Shown: positions 43,400 through 52,934 of the stretch, piece after piece | Position numbering within the stretch: the stretch's first letter is position 1 | How the letters are laid out: the number at the start of each line of letters is the position of its first letter | Assembly (NCBI GenBank): GCA_016278485.1 | Contig: JADQBT010000014.1 | Location: 1-64,000 of the forward strand | DNA from: Halanaerobiales bacterium | GTDB lineage: Bacteria > Bacillota > Halanaerobiia > Halanaerobiales > Halanaerobiaceae | DNA length: 64,000 nt | Direction: 5' to 3' | Notes under the pieces: model-generated | Seen by the model: only the letters and a program-made list of their open reading frames with translations | Told to the model about the DNA's origin: nothing | Database searches by the model: none | Translations under genes and position numbers: made by a program

Positions 43400-44349
43400 T
43401 ACAAATCATCCTTTAACTCTAAATTTATGCCGAAATGATTAGTGACAAAAAACGCCGCTCCCAGATCAGCTGGATAAAGAGGCTGTCTAATTTTTACAGC
43501 CACTTTCTTTTTTATCTTATTAGAAAATTTAGCATGATAATATTTATTTTTAAAAAGACCACCACTAAGTGTAAGTAAAATCTCTTCATAAAAATTGTTT
43601 TGTTTCAAGCTAATCTGGCTCATAGTCTGGTAAAGACTCTCCACCTGTCTGCCAAGCCAGCCAAGACCAGCATCTAAAATTTTTTCAGAGACTAAATCCC
43701 CATTAGCAGCAGATTTTATCACAGCAGGAGCCAAGGCTGCAATCTCTTTTCGCGGTAATCTTTGCTGATAAATATAAGGTATAACCTCCTCTAGATTATG
43801 AAAAGAAAAATACTTTTTAACTAGCTCAAGCAAATCTGTCCTAACTATAACTTTTTCCTGAGCTCTAATGGCTGACTTAATAGCTTCTAAGCCAAGATAA
43901 AAACCACTTCCTTCATCACCAACTAAGGGTCCCCAACCACCACGGCGCCTTATCTTTCTCTCTGCATCAATTGCATAGACAATAGAACCTGTCCCGGCAA
44001 TAACATTAATTCCGCATTTACCCGCTAATGCCCCAAAAAGTCCAATTATCCCATCATCAGTTATCACCATGTTTTCAACCAGAGGAAAAGGTTGCAGATG
44101 AAATTTCATATTTTTCTGATCAGCCGCACGCCCAGCTCCTGCCAAACCGATCCCTAGATAATCTATTTTGCTGCAATTTGCCAGTGCAGCTGCTTTTTTA
44201 ACAGCTTTTTTTATTTGTCTGGCTGCTTCTTTAAAACCTGCTAATTGGGGATTGGCTGGTCCAGCCGTGGTTCTGGCCAATATTTTTCCCTGATTGTTTA
44301 ACAGTACACATTTAACTGCCGTTCCACCCGCATCTACTCCTGCAATCAT
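43399..44349 (-). CDS. BadF/BadG-family amino-sugar kinase (MurK/NagK-like)
   Basis: The 316-residue kinase has the ASKHA phosphate motifs GVDAGGTAVKCVL, NVIAGTGSIVYA and LTLSGGLFKNKY, with GGWGPLVGDEGSGFYLG typical of GlcNAc/MurNAc kinases. In Clostridium acetobutylicum the related MurK phosphorylates both MurNAc and GlcNAc at O6. Here it would trap both sugars released by NagZ and NamZ and supply MurQ. Start and stop overlap both neighbours by a few bases, so translation is coupled with the AmiE-like gene and anmK. Confidence 0.88.
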   Translation of the reverse strand: MIAGVDAGGTAVKCVLLNNQGKILARTTAGPANPQLAGFKEAARQIKKAVKKAAALANCSKIDYLGIGLAGAGRAADQKNMKFHLQPFPLVENMVITDDGIIGLFGALAGKCGINVIAGTGSIVYAIDAERKIRRRGGWGPLVGDEGSGFYLGLEAIKSAIRAQEKVIVRTDLLELVKKYFSFHNLEEVIPYIYQQRLPRKEIAALAPAVIKSAANGDLVSEKILDAGLGWLGRQVESLYQTMSQISLKQNNFYEEILLTLSGGLFKNKYYHAKFSNKIKKKVAVKIRQPLYPADLGAAFFVTNHFGINLELKDDL

Positions 44350-45434
44350 CAGCTAATAACTCCGTTTTTTTCGAGTAAACTAGCTGCTAAATTGTGAAAT
44401 CTGGGTCGCAAAGTAATGATCTTATTATTTTCTCTAGTCGGGTGAACCCGGTTTGAAAGCAGAACATATCCTATTTCATGAACAGGATCAATCCAGAGTG
44501 AAGTCCCAGTAAAACCAGTATGTCCAAAAGATCCATCTGCCAGCAATAAGCCTCCCGAAGAACGAAAATTATTAATTAAATCCCAACCAAGTCCCCGTGA
44601 CTCGTTTAAATTTTTTGTCCAGTCCTGCTGCAACTTATCCATTATTTGTCGGGAAAGAATCGTATCACCATTTAGCTTTCCTTTATTTAAGATCATCTGT
44701 AGAAAAATCAGGAGATCTTCTAAATTTGAAAATAAGCCGGCATGTCCACTGACTCCGTCAAAATAATAAGCATTTTCATCATGAACCTCACCTTGCATCA
44801 ATTTTTTCCTTAAATCACATTTTTCTGTCGGAGCAACTTTTTCTTTGTTGATGCCAGCTAGTTCTGTTAAAGGATTAAATGTTGTATTATTCATAGCGAG
44901 AGGTGTAAAAATATTTTCTTGAGCATATTCATCAAGTCGTTTCCCTGTTACCAGGCGAACAATTTCACCCAGTAATATAAAGTTGGGGTCACTATAATTG
45001 ACAGTTTTCCCAACTTCAGCTTTTAATTCCAGATTTAAAATATAGTCAAATTTTTCGGAAAAGCTCAGATCTTTTTTCCAGAGTTCAACTATGGCCTGAA
45101 AGCCTGAACTATGTGTCAAAAGATGATTAATTGTAATTTCTTCTTTCTCAGCGGGAAGGTCTGAAAAAAATTGACCTAAATAATCATAGTGATTGAGCCT
45201 CCCCCGTTCGATTAACTGTAAGATTGAAGTTGTTGTAGCAATTACTTTTGTTAAAGAAGCTAAATCATAGATTGTTTCATTACTGACAATTGGCGAATCT
45301 TTTTCATATTGCAAATGGCCATAACTATTACTATAATAGATCTCAGTTGGCCCCACAATTCCGACTGCACATCCGGGAAAAACTTTAGCTTTAATTGCAT
45401 CTTCCAGGAACTGATCTAATTTTTTAAAAGTCAA
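44349..45434 (-). CDS. AmiE-like serine hydrolase (class C beta-lactamase fold)
   Basis: The protein of about 361 residues has the penicillin-binding fold: S-x-x-K in DLASLTKVIAT (about 66), Y-S-D in VNYSDPNFILLGE, and H-T-G in GHTGFTGTSLW. In B. subtilis the neighbour of NagZ and NamZ with this fold is AmiE, which removes the peptide from MurNAc; the same role is inferred. No signal peptide is present. TTG 45434 lies eight bases after GAGGTGG and does not overlap the GNAT gene; GTG 45446 is an alternative. It sits between the GNAT and MurK-like genes. Confidence 0.85.
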   Translation of the reverse strand: MTFKKLDQFLEDAIKAKVFPGCAVGIVGPTEIYYSNSYGHLQYEKDSPIVSNETIYDLASLTKVIATTTSILQLIERGRLNHYDYLGQFFSDLPAEKEEITINHLLTHSSGFQAIVELWKKDLSFSEKFDYILNLELKAEVGKTVNYSDPNFILLGEIVRLVTGKRLDEYAQENIFTPLAMNNTTFNPLTELAGINKEKVAPTEKCDLRKKLMQGEVHDENAYYFDGVSGHAGLFSNLEDLLIFLQMILNKGKLNGDTILSRQIMDKLQQDWTKNLNESRGLGWDLINNFRSSGGLLLADGSFGHTGFTGTSLWIDPVHEIGYVLLSNRVHPTRENNKIITLRPRFHNLAASLLEKNGVIS

Positions 45435-45436
45435 TT

Positions 45437-46399
45437 TTACTGCCACCTCACTTCTTTTCGGTATATTTCATATTCTGCAAAAGGTTCAAAACCCAATTTC
45501 TGATAGTAATCAACTAAGTCAGTCCAATCAATAACCATCTGGGTAAGCTTTTTTTGCTGAAAATCTTTGATGATTTCTGTCATTAGTAACAGGCCATAAC
45601 CATTATTGCGCTCTTTATTACTTACGCCAATTGGGCCTAAGCCACAGTAGTCATCACCAAAGCGGGGTCCCCAGTTTAAGTTAGTTCCCTGATAGGCTGA
45701 ATTAATATGATTAGACCTGGCAAAAGCAACTGCTCTATTATTTTTATAAAGAAGCCAATAGTCAGCAAGACCACCTGGTATTCTTCTAATATTTTCTGCC
45801 TCATAAGACCAGCGTCCGGGAAAATGTTCCTGGAGAAAATTAAGTAGCTCATCTTCTTCAGTTAGATCAACTCTTTTTGCTTGCAGTTGATCATTATTCA
45901 TTAAAAACTTTAGTTTATCCGGTATTTTAAAACTAGAAATATCTCGATAAAGATCATATTCTATGCTCTCTTTTGCATAACCAGTCTGTAAAATTCTCTC
46001 TTTAATTATTCCATCACTATCAACTGGTAAACCTGGCAAAAATGCTTGAGGATCTCCACCAATACGAACATTTTTAATTCCACGAGCTGCAAGTATCATC
46101 TCTGCTTCAGCTAATAGTGATTCTAAATATTTATCAGCCACAGCCGTAATTAAAGAGATCCAACCTTGTTTTTTATCTAAATTATTATCTACATTTTCGG
46201 TTAAATGTTTAATTAAAACAAAACCTGTCATTTTTTTAGCTTGAAAAGTTCCAATTGCAATATTTAAAAGACCACTATATGGTGCATAAATATCCTGAGC
46301 AATAAGTTCTGGCCTAATCTGATAATTCGGGTTTTTCAAATTCCATAGATCAATACCAGCCTGAACTTCTTCTTTTTTAGTTAATATCTTAATTTCCAT
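45437..46399 (-). CDS. GNAT-type acetyltransferase of the salvage operon
   Basis: The 320-residue protein contains two GNAT-like parts. The C-terminal one has the acetyl-CoA loop pattern in GLGPIGVSNKERNNGYGLLL and an end with DLVDYYQKLGFEPFAEYEIY. The N-terminal part is more diverged. The B. subtilis mur operon region also holds a GNAT gene (ybbJ), so a role in amino-sugar or muropeptide chemistry is likely, but the acceptor is unknown. It overlaps nagZ by 11 bases. Confidence 0.82.
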   Translation of the reverse strand: MEIKILTKKEEVQAGIDLWNLKNPNYQIRPELIAQDIYAPYSGLLNIAIGTFQAKKMTGFVLIKHLTENVDNNLDKKQGWISLITAVADKYLESLLAEAEMILAARGIKNVRIGGDPQAFLPGLPVDSDGIIKERILQTGYAKESIEYDLYRDISSFKIPDKLKFLMNNDQLQAKRVDLTEEDELLNFLQEHFPGRWSYEAENIRRIPGGLADYWLLYKNNRAVAFARSNHINSAYQGTNLNWGPRFGDDYCGLGPIGVSNKERNNGYGLLLMTEIIKDFQQKKLTQMVIDWTDLVDYYQKLGFEPFAEYEIYRKEVRWQ

Positions 46400-47978
46400 G
46401 ATAACTACCTACTCCAAATTGAACTGGCAATTTACCCTTTGCTTTTATTTTACCTCTGAGAAAATCAGCTAATCCTGCCAAGCTAGAGGCACTATCATCA
46501 TAAATTACTACTCCTGTTTTTAGATCTTTGAAATATTTAAAATCATAAGGATTACGTATAGAAACAATAATATGTGGATAACCTTCAGCAATTATTTGAT
46601 TAATAATTTTTTGCTGATAATCACTATTTGTAGCATTATAAGCTAGCACAATGACCTTATCATAATCCTTTAAATCAGGTAAATTAGCACTTTCTTGCTC
46701 AAGCATAATTTCTTTTAGTTGAAACCCTTTTTCTCTTAATTTTCTACTCAGCAAATTATCACCTTTTTTATCATCTTCTGCCAGGCTTGCTTTATCAGTA
46801 ACAAATTTCAATCGAACAATTTTATCCTCTTTATTTAAAGGTAAATGACCAGCTGCATCTTTTATTAAAGTTACCGATTTTCTACCTAACTCTAAGGCTA
46901 CTTTTTGATTCTTTTTTAGATCAAGCTTGGCAAAGGAAATCTGAGGACACTTGCTAAGACCAACCCTTTTCTCTTTTAATTTTAAAATTCTTTCGACTGA
47001 TGCATCTATCCGTTTTTCACTAATTCTGCCTGACTTAACTGCCTCTTTAACTTTTTCGATAGCCGCTATTTGTTTCTGATATGTATGTGAGATTAACACT
47101 ATATCAGTGCCAGCCTCAATTGTCATAACAGCGCCTTCAACAGTTCCAAAATTATCAACTATCGCTTTCATTTCCATACAATCAGTAATAATTACACCAT
47201 TAAAACCAAGTTCTTCCCTTAATAGATCGGTTAACACACTTGCTGATAGTGTAGCTGGAATCCCAGCCCTTTTTTCGATAGTAGGAAAATAGATGTGAGC
47301 AGCCATAATAGCATCAATGCCAGCTTTTATTGCCTGGACAAAAGGGTATAACTCAACTTTATCTAAACGACTGCGGGCATGTTTAATCACAGGTAGATCT
47401 AGATGTGAATCAGTACTTGTATCTCCATGACCAGGAAAATGCTTAGCAGTAGCAACAACGCCTACTTGCTGCATTGCCTGCATAAAGGCAGTGCCGTGTT
47501 TTGCAACTAATGCTGGATCAGATCCGTAAGACCTGACTCCGATCACAGGATTAGCTGGATTATTATTTACATCCAGGACAGGCGCCAGATCCATATTAAT
47601 ACCAACCGCAGCTAACTCTTCGGCTAGTAAACAGCCTATTTGAGAAGTTAGTTCTTTATCATCAACTGCCCCAAGAGCCATATTACCTGGAAAATGGGTG
47701 CCTCCCTTAAGTCTGGTAACAACTCCACCCTCCTGATCAGCAGATATTAAAAGTGGGAAATTACCACTCTCAATTGCGGTTTTTTGTAATGTCTCTGAAA
47801 GTTCAGCTACCTGGGCAAGTGATGCAATATTTCTTCTAAAATAGATAATACCACCCACATGGTAGTTAGAAATTAATTTTTTAACTTCATCTGTTGCCTT
47901 TTCTGTAGGAAAACCGACCTGAAACATCTGCCCAATCTTTTCAGAAAGAGTCATCTTTGCAATTCTTTCTTTTAGCAT
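46389..47978 (-). CDS. nagZ: GH3 beta-N-acetylglucosaminidase NagZ
   Basis: The 529-residue enzyme has the NagZ-specific loop KHFPGHGDTSTDSHLDLP with the His-Asp general acid pair, and the nucleophile Asp in ITDCMEMKAI. The N-terminal barrel (ISADQEGGVVTRLKGGTHFP) is followed by a C-terminal domain of about 170 residues as in the B. subtilis enzyme. It removes GlcNAc from the non-reducing end of muropeptides. In contrast to B. subtilis NagZ, no signal peptide is present, so action in the cytoplasm on imported fragments is inferred. ATG follows GAGGTGAG. Confidence 0.95.
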   Translation of the reverse strand: MLKERIAKMTLSEKIGQMFQVGFPTEKATDEVKKLISNYHVGGIIYFRRNIASLAQVAELSETLQKTAIESGNFPLLISADQEGGVVTRLKGGTHFPGNMALGAVDDKELTSQIGCLLAEELAAVGINMDLAPVLDVNNNPANPVIGVRSYGSDPALVAKHGTAFMQAMQQVGVVATAKHFPGHGDTSTDSHLDLPVIKHARSRLDKVELYPFVQAIKAGIDAIMAAHIYFPTIEKRAGIPATLSASVLTDLLREELGFNGVIITDCMEMKAIVDNFGTVEGAVMTIEAGTDIVLISHTYQKQIAAIEKVKEAVKSGRISEKRIDASVERILKLKEKRVGLSKCPQISFAKLDLKKNQKVALELGRKSVTLIKDAAGHLPLNKEDKIVRLKFVTDKASLAEDDKKGDNLLSRKLREKGFQLKEIMLEQESANLPDLKDYDKVIVLAYNATNSDYQQKIINQIIAEGYPHIIVSIRNPYDFKYFKDLKTGVVIYDDSASSLAGLADFLRGKIKAKGKLPVQFGVGSYHGN

Positions 47979-47992
47979 TAGCTCACCTCATT

Positions 47993-49141
47993 TTAGTATA
48001 ATAAATACTTTTCTCTAATTAACTTAAACTCTTCTCTTTCTTTCTGCCAACCAGTTGTAATCTCAGTCACTGACTGGCCAGCCTCCATTTTTTTGCGGAC
48101 CTGGTCTGTGCCCATCAATAAATCAAAGAAATATCTTCCCTTCTCTGGCTCAAGCCAGGCAGTTTCTTCCGGATAGAGAGCAAAAATACTCTCTAAAATT
48201 TCCAGACCAGTCTCTATACTTTTAATTTTGTTGCGATCATTAATAAATACTTGTACTCCACCACATTCTTTTCCTGCATGTTTTGAACTGTGAGGAGAAA
48301 AATAAACAGGTCTAAAGATTACAGCAGGCAGTTCTTTTTGCTTTAAATTGTCTATTAAATAATGCGGCTTAATCCAGGGTGCACCGATCATAGCAAACGG
48401 GTTGGCAGTTCCCCTTCCTTCAGAAAGATTAGTACCTTCAAACAAGCAGGTGACAGGATATATCAATGCTGTTTTAAAAGAAGGAATATTGGGTGATGGA
48501 GGAATCCAAGGTAAATCAAATAGATCAAAATATTCACCCTGCCAGTTTTCAACTTTAACCACCTTTATGTCGGCTGCTAGTTTAAACTCTTCGTTAGCCC
48601 AATTGGCCAGCTCGCCAACAGTCATACCATGACGCTGGGGAATTGGATATAGCCCAACAAAAGAACGGAAAGATTCTCCGACCATATTTCCTTCCATTCT
48701 TCTACCAAGCGGGTTTAAGCGATCTAAAATAACTAATGGTAGATTATTTTCACCACAACTTTCAATCAGGTAAAATAATGTACTGAGATAAGTATAAAAG
48801 CGAAGACCAATATCTTGGATATCAAAAATTATAAGATCAAGATCAGCTAACATCTGGGGAGTAGGTTTTTTAATATCACCGTAAAGACTAATAATTGGTA
48901 TTCCTGTTAGAAGATCAATCATATCATCTATTTTCTTTTCAGCAGCTTGCTGACCGCGGACACCATGTTCTGGACCAAATAATTTTACTAAATTAACGGC
49001 TGGATGATTAAATAAAAGGTCTATATTGCTCTGCAAATCTCTGGTTAAACCACTCTGATTTGTAACCAGTCCTATCCGCTTACCTGTAACGAGATCAATT
49101 TTTTCCTCTATTAATACCTCCAGACCACTTTTATAGACCAT
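47993..49141 (-). CDS. namZ: Exo-beta-N-acetylmuramidase NamZ (DUF1343)
   Basis: The 382-residue protein is a full-length DUF1343 member: RIGLVTNQSGLTRD, LFGPEHGVRGQQAAE, IIFDIQDIGLRFYTY, GRRMEGNMVGESFRSFVG and FEGTNLSEGRGTANPF. The B. subtilis family member YbbC/NamZ removes MurNAc from the non-reducing end. With NagZ, which removes GlcNAc, it can shorten a glycan chain from the end by turns. No signal peptide is present, unlike the secreted B. subtilis enzyme. ATG overlaps the murQ stop (TAATG). Confidence 0.93.
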   Translation of the reverse strand: MVYKSGLEVLIEEKIDLVTGKRIGLVTNQSGLTRDLQSNIDLLFNHPAVNLVKLFGPEHGVRGQQAAEKKIDDMIDLLTGIPIISLYGDIKKPTPQMLADLDLIIFDIQDIGLRFYTYLSTLFYLIESCGENNLPLVILDRLNPLGRRMEGNMVGESFRSFVGLYPIPQRHGMTVGELANWANEEFKLAADIKVVKVENWQGEYFDLFDLPWIPPSPNIPSFKTALIYPVTCLFEGTNLSEGRGTANPFAMIGAPWIKPHYLIDNLKQKELPAVIFRPVYFSPHSSKHAGKECGGVQVFINDRNKIKSIETGLEILESIFALYPEETAWLEPEKGRYFFDLLMGTDQVRKKMEAGQSVTEITTGWQKEREEFKLIREKYLLY

Positions 49142-50040
49142 TATTCAATTACTCTTCGTAAAAATTCATCATTTTCTTTTAGTAATTCTTCGGCACGCTC
49201 CAGAGTACAACCCTTTGCAAACATGACAATAGCTTCTTTCACACTATAATCAGCCCGCCCTAAATAATCAGCTGCTATCTGCTGATCAGCACCAGTTACC
49301 GTCATGAAAATTCTTTCAGAACGTTCCCGCAATTTCTGATTTGATGCTTTTAGATCAACCATTAAATTCGAATAAACTTTACCTAATTTTATCATAACTG
49401 TAGTTGAAATCATATTTAAGACCATCTTCTGAGCAGTCCCAGCCTTCATGCGAGTTGAGCCAGTAACAACTTCTGGACCAACTATCGGTGTAATCGCCCA
49501 ACTAACGCTTTTTTCAAGTGGAGAGTCTTTTGTACAGGCCAGGCCAATCACCAATGCACCTATCTCATGTGCTGTGGTAACTGCCCCCAGGACATAGGGA
49601 GTTTTACCACTGGCAGCAATACCTAATACAGTATCTTTGGCTTTTAAATCATATGCCATTAAATCCTTACTTCCCTGTTCTTTACTATCTTCGATATTTT
49701 CCTGGGCAGCAAAAATAGCATCTCTCCCACCAGCCAGAATACCAATTACTCTGTCCGGAGCAACACTAAAAGTTGGTACACACTCGACTGCATCCAGAAT
49801 ACCTAGCCGCCCACTAGTACCTGCCCCAATATAAAATAAACGACCACCTTTTTTCATTCTATTAACTATTTTATCAACAACAATCTCAATAGTCGGCATA
49901 ACTTCAGCCACAGCAGTAGTGATCCCAGCGTCTTCTTCATTAATTACTTGCAAAATTTGACCTGTATCCAGTTGATCTAATTCCATTGTTGCTGGATTTC
50001 TTTTTTCTGTAATACGTGTTACCCAATCTTGGCTCATCAT
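49141..50040 (-). CDS. murQ: N-acetylmuramic acid 6-phosphate etherase
   Basis: The 299-residue SIS-domain enzyme has the MurQ hallmarks TEKRNPATMELDQLDTGQI, YIGAGTSGRLGILDAVE, the CVPTFSV stretch and GSTRMKAGTAQKMVLN. It cuts the lactyl ether of MurNAc 6-phosphate to give GlcNAc 6-phosphate and lactate. Two adjacent ATG codons (50040, 50037) follow GGAGG at five and eight bases. It joins the AnmK and MurK-like branches. The downstream enzymes NagA and NagB are not in the window. Confidence 0.97.
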   Translation of the reverse strand: MMSQDWVTRITEKRNPATMELDQLDTGQILQVINEEDAGITTAVAEVMPTIEIVVDKIVNRMKKGGRLFYIGAGTSGRLGILDAVECVPTFSVAPDRVIGILAGGRDAIFAAQENIEDSKEQGSKDLMAYDLKAKDTVLGIAASGKTPYVLGAVTTAHEIGALVIGLACTKDSPLEKSVSWAITPIVGPEVVTGSTRMKAGTAQKMVLNMISTTVMIKLGKVYSNLMVDLKASNQKLRERSERIFMTVTGADQQIAADYLGRADYSVKEAIVMFAKGCTLERAEELLKENDEFLRRVIE

Positions 50041-50073
50041 CTTAACCTCCATCATATCAAAATCTGATTAATC

Positions 50074-50949
50074 TCAAACTTTACTTTTTTGCATAACTAA
50101 TCTTGTTTTCTTTAAAGCGGCAAATGTTGATTCATATTTTGCAGTAGCTACTCCTAAAAACAAGAGATCAATTACTGCCAATTGAGCCATTCTGGAAGCT
50201 ATGGCGCTACCTCTAAAAGGAGTTTCTCTTGAAGATGTTAACAATACTGTATCCGTTAATTGCGCAATGGGTGAACCTGCACTGGAAGTAATAATCGCCA
50301 ACTTGACCCCTGTTTCTTTAGCAATAGTAAGTGATGTCATCAGTTCTTTTGTTTTACCAGAATCAGAAATACCTATTATCAAGTCATCTTTGTTCAGTAA
50401 AGGTGCAATTGTATTCTGGGTATGATTATCAACTATAGCTTCAACTTGATAGCCAATTCGTTTGAATTTCAATTCTGCATCCTGGGCCACAATACCAGAC
50501 GCACCATAGCCAAAGAAAAAAATCTTTTTAGATTCTAAAATCATCTTTACTGACTTTTCTATCGCTTCAATCGAGAGGATCTTTTGCGTATCAGCAAATG
50601 ACTGTTGATAAATTTGAAAAGTTTTATTGATAATTACTGAAAGATCATCTTCAGCTGTAATTGGACCATAGATACTTTCACTCTGCTGCGAAGTTCCGTT
50701 ATTGCGTTGAGCAAGCAATATCTTAAGCTCTTGATAACCTGAATATCCAATCCTCTGACAAAACTTAACAACTGTTGCTTCACTAACGCCCACTTCATTT
50801 GCCAGATGAGTGATAGAAAAATGAATGACATCATCTGCATTCTGCAAAATATATTTAGCAACTTTTTTTTCGGCAGGTTTTAACATTTCCAGATAACTTT
50901 TGATCTGTAAATTTACATGTGATAAATTAGCATGCATTAATTTCTTCAT
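50074..50949 (-). CDS. RpiR-family regulator, MurR-like
   Basis: The 291-residue protein has an N-terminal RpiR HTH (MLKPAEKKVAKYILQNADDV, HLANEVGVSEATVVKFCQRI) and a C-terminal SIS domain (IFFFGYGASGIVAQDAELKF, IGISDSGKTKELM) for a phosphosugar. Its place next to murQ matches MurR, which senses MurNAc 6-phosphate. ATG 50949 is used, as upstream in-frame codons have no site. It is inside the operon, so it probably controls the promoter in front of the binding-protein gene at 56.5 kb. Confidence 0.88.
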   Translation of the reverse strand: MKKLMHANLSHVNLQIKSYLEMLKPAEKKVAKYILQNADDVIHFSITHLANEVGVSEATVVKFCQRIGYSGYQELKILLAQRNNGTSQQSESIYGPITAEDDLSVIINKTFQIYQQSFADTQKILSIEAIEKSVKMILESKKIFFFGYGASGIVAQDAELKFKRIGYQVEAIVDNHTQNTIAPLLNKDDLIIGISDSGKTKELMTSLTIAKETGVKLAIITSSAGSPIAQLTDTVLLTSSRETPFRGSAIASRMAQLAVIDLLFLGVATAKYESTFAALKKTRLVMQKSKV

Positions 50950-50986
50950 TTTCTCACTTCTTCCTTTTGGACTATTAAACAAGTTA

Positions 50987-51955
50987 TTAGACTTTTAAAC
51001 AACGCACTTGATGGCCTGGCTTAATCTCTCTCAGTTCGGGTATGAGCTCCTTGCATTCAGCATCTGCCTGAGGGCATCTGGTATGGAAACGACAGCCAGT
51101 AGGAGGATTTACCAGACTAGGTATATCACCTTTTGCTGTCAACTCACTTTCTTGAAAACCTTTTTCTGGCTGTGGTGCAGCAGATCTTAATAGTTTTGTA
51201 TAAGGATGGTATGCTTTTTGAATTACTTCTTCTGCTGGCCCAATTTCCATCATCATGCCAGCATACATAACGGCAATTCTATCTGCAATATAACGGGCAC
51301 CAGCCAGATTATGGGTAATATACAGATAAGAAATTCCCTCTTCATCCCTGAATTTTTTAATCATATTCATAATTATCATTCGGATAGAAACATCTAACAT
51401 TGAAGTTGGTTCATCGGCTAACAGTAGGATCGGATCAACAGAAATTGCTCTTGCAATATTAACCCGCTGTAGTTGTCCCCCAGATAATTCGTGGGGAAAC
51501 TTATCGATAAACTGTTCTGGTGGTTCAAGCCCTACCTGAACCAATACTTCTTTAATCTTTGCCTCAACCTGCTCCCGACTAGCTAATTTATGAATTAAAA
51601 ATGGTCTTTCCAAAATCGATCTAATCGTATGTGTCGGATTCAAGGCTCCAAATGGATCTTGAAAAATCATCTGTACATTTTTACGATAACCAAGATCTCT
51701 CTTATTTGTTTTACGTTGATATATATTTTCACCATTGAAAATTATTTCTCCTGAGGTCGGTTGATGTAACTTTGCAATCACTTTAGCAGTAGTTGTTTTT
51801 CCACTACCCGACTCTCCAACTAGGGCCAGAATCTCTCCTCTTTGCAGAGAAAAACTAACCTGATCCATCGCATGTACCACCTGTTTACTCCTACCAAAAC
51901 CGCTTACTGGAAAGTGCATAGCAACATCTTTTAGCTCTAAAATAGGATCTGACAT
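50987..51955 (-). CDS. Oligopeptide-type ABC transporter ATPase (OppF type)
   Basis: The 322-residue ATPase has Walker A (GESGSGKTT), signature (LSGGQLQRV), Walker B (LLLADEPTSML) and the C-terminal Opp/Dpp extension with Cys residues (GCRFHTRCPQADAECKEL), which in relatives binds an iron-sulfur cluster. It forms a heterodimer with the OppD-type ATPase. It starts within the stop of that gene (TAATG). Linked to murein-salvage genes, it is inferred to energise muropeptide import. Confidence 0.92.
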   Translation of the reverse strand: MSDPILELKDVAMHFPVSGFGRSKQVVHAMDQVSFSLQRGEILALVGESGSGKTTTAKVIAKLHQPTSGEIIFNGENIYQRKTNKRDLGYRKNVQMIFQDPFGALNPTHTIRSILERPFLIHKLASREQVEAKIKEVLVQVGLEPPEQFIDKFPHELSGGQLQRVNIARAISVDPILLLADEPTSMLDVSIRMIIMNMIKKFRDEEGISYLYITHNLAGARYIADRIAVMYAGMMMEIGPAEEVIQKAYHPYTKLLRSAAPQPEKGFQESELTAKGDIPSLVNPPTGCRFHTRCPQADAECKELIPELREIKPGHQVRCLKV

Positions 51956-52929
51956 TATTTATGACCTCCCTGATAGAGATAGCAAGCTGTCTGCCGTTCT
52001 TGCCCTGTATTAATTAAGTCCGGCATTTTCTGATGACAGATATCCATTCTTTTTTCACATCTTGGATAAAATCTACAACCAGCAGGTGGTTTTAATAAGT
52101 CTGGTGGCTTTCCAGGAATACCACCAAATTCTTCTAAATCACCTAATAAGGGTGGGAATGAATTCATCAGGCCTTTGGTATAAGGATGTTCGGGTTGTTC
52201 ATATATTCGCTGTGCCTGCCCAAATTCTATAATTTTGCCAGCATACATAATCGCCAGTCGATCAGAAATTTCTACTAATAAGGAAAGATCATGGGTAATA
52301 AAAATCACTGAGAAATCAAATTTTATCCTTAATTCTTCAATTTTTTTTATAATATTACGCTGGACTACCACATCTAAAGCAGTAGTAGGTTCATCCATAA
52401 TGATTAAATCGGGATTTAAGATCATTGCCATTGCAATCATTACTCGCTGTTTCATACCACCAGATAACTGATGTGGATATGCATCAAGTCGATCAACAGG
52501 AATATCAACCAGTTCCAGCATTTCAGCAGCTTTCTGTCTGGCCTTTTTAACACTTATTCCCTTCTGATGGGCCTGCATAACATCAACCAACTGATCACTT
52601 ATTTTCAAAACCGGATTCAAGGCATTCATAGCTGATTGAAAAACCATTGACATCTGATCCCAACGCATCTTTTTTAGATCAGCTTTTTTGAGACCAACCA
52701 GATTCTTGCCTTTGAAATTTATCTCACCAGAAAAAATCATGCCATTATCTTCTAAAAGACTCATGATTGCATAAGCTAAAGTTGATTTTCCACAGCCAGA
52801 TTCTCCTGCTATTCCTATAAACTCACCTTTAGCAAGAGAAAAACTTAGATCATCGACTGCAAGTAATGAGCCAAGTCTAGTTTCATAACCAGCAACTAGA
52901 TGCTTTATTTCAAGTATATTTTCAGCCAT
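51955..52929 (-). CDS. Oligopeptide-type ABC transporter ATPase (OppD type)
   Basis: The 324-residue ATPase has Walker A (GESGCGKST), signature (LSGGMKQRV), Walker B (LIIMDEPTTAL) and the Cys-containing C-terminal tail (GCRFYPRCEKRMDICHQKMP). It is the OppD-type partner of the gene downstream. Only five bases separate it from the OppC-type gene. The transported substrate is inferred from the operon. Confidence 0.92.
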   Translation of the reverse strand: MAENILEIKHLVAGYETRLGSLLAVDDLSFSLAKGEFIGIAGESGCGKSTLAYAIMSLLEDNGMIFSGEINFKGKNLVGLKKADLKKMRWDQMSMVFQSAMNALNPVLKISDQLVDVMQAHQKGISVKKARQKAAEMLELVDIPVDRLDAYPHQLSGGMKQRVMIAMAMILNPDLIIMDEPTTALDVVVQRNIIKKIEELRIKFDFSVIFITHDLSLLVEISDRLAIMYAGKIIEFGQAQRIYEQPEHPYTKGLMNSFPPLLGDLEEFGGIPGKPPDLLKPPAGCRFYPRCEKRMDICHQKMPDLINTGQERQTACYLYQGGHK

Positions 52930-52934
52930 CTTAT

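Noticed and set aside
45437-45446. Frameshift between the GNAT gene and the AmiE-like gene
   Set aside because: The short overlap is normal operon packing, and the TTG start at 45434 with its own ribosome site removes it.
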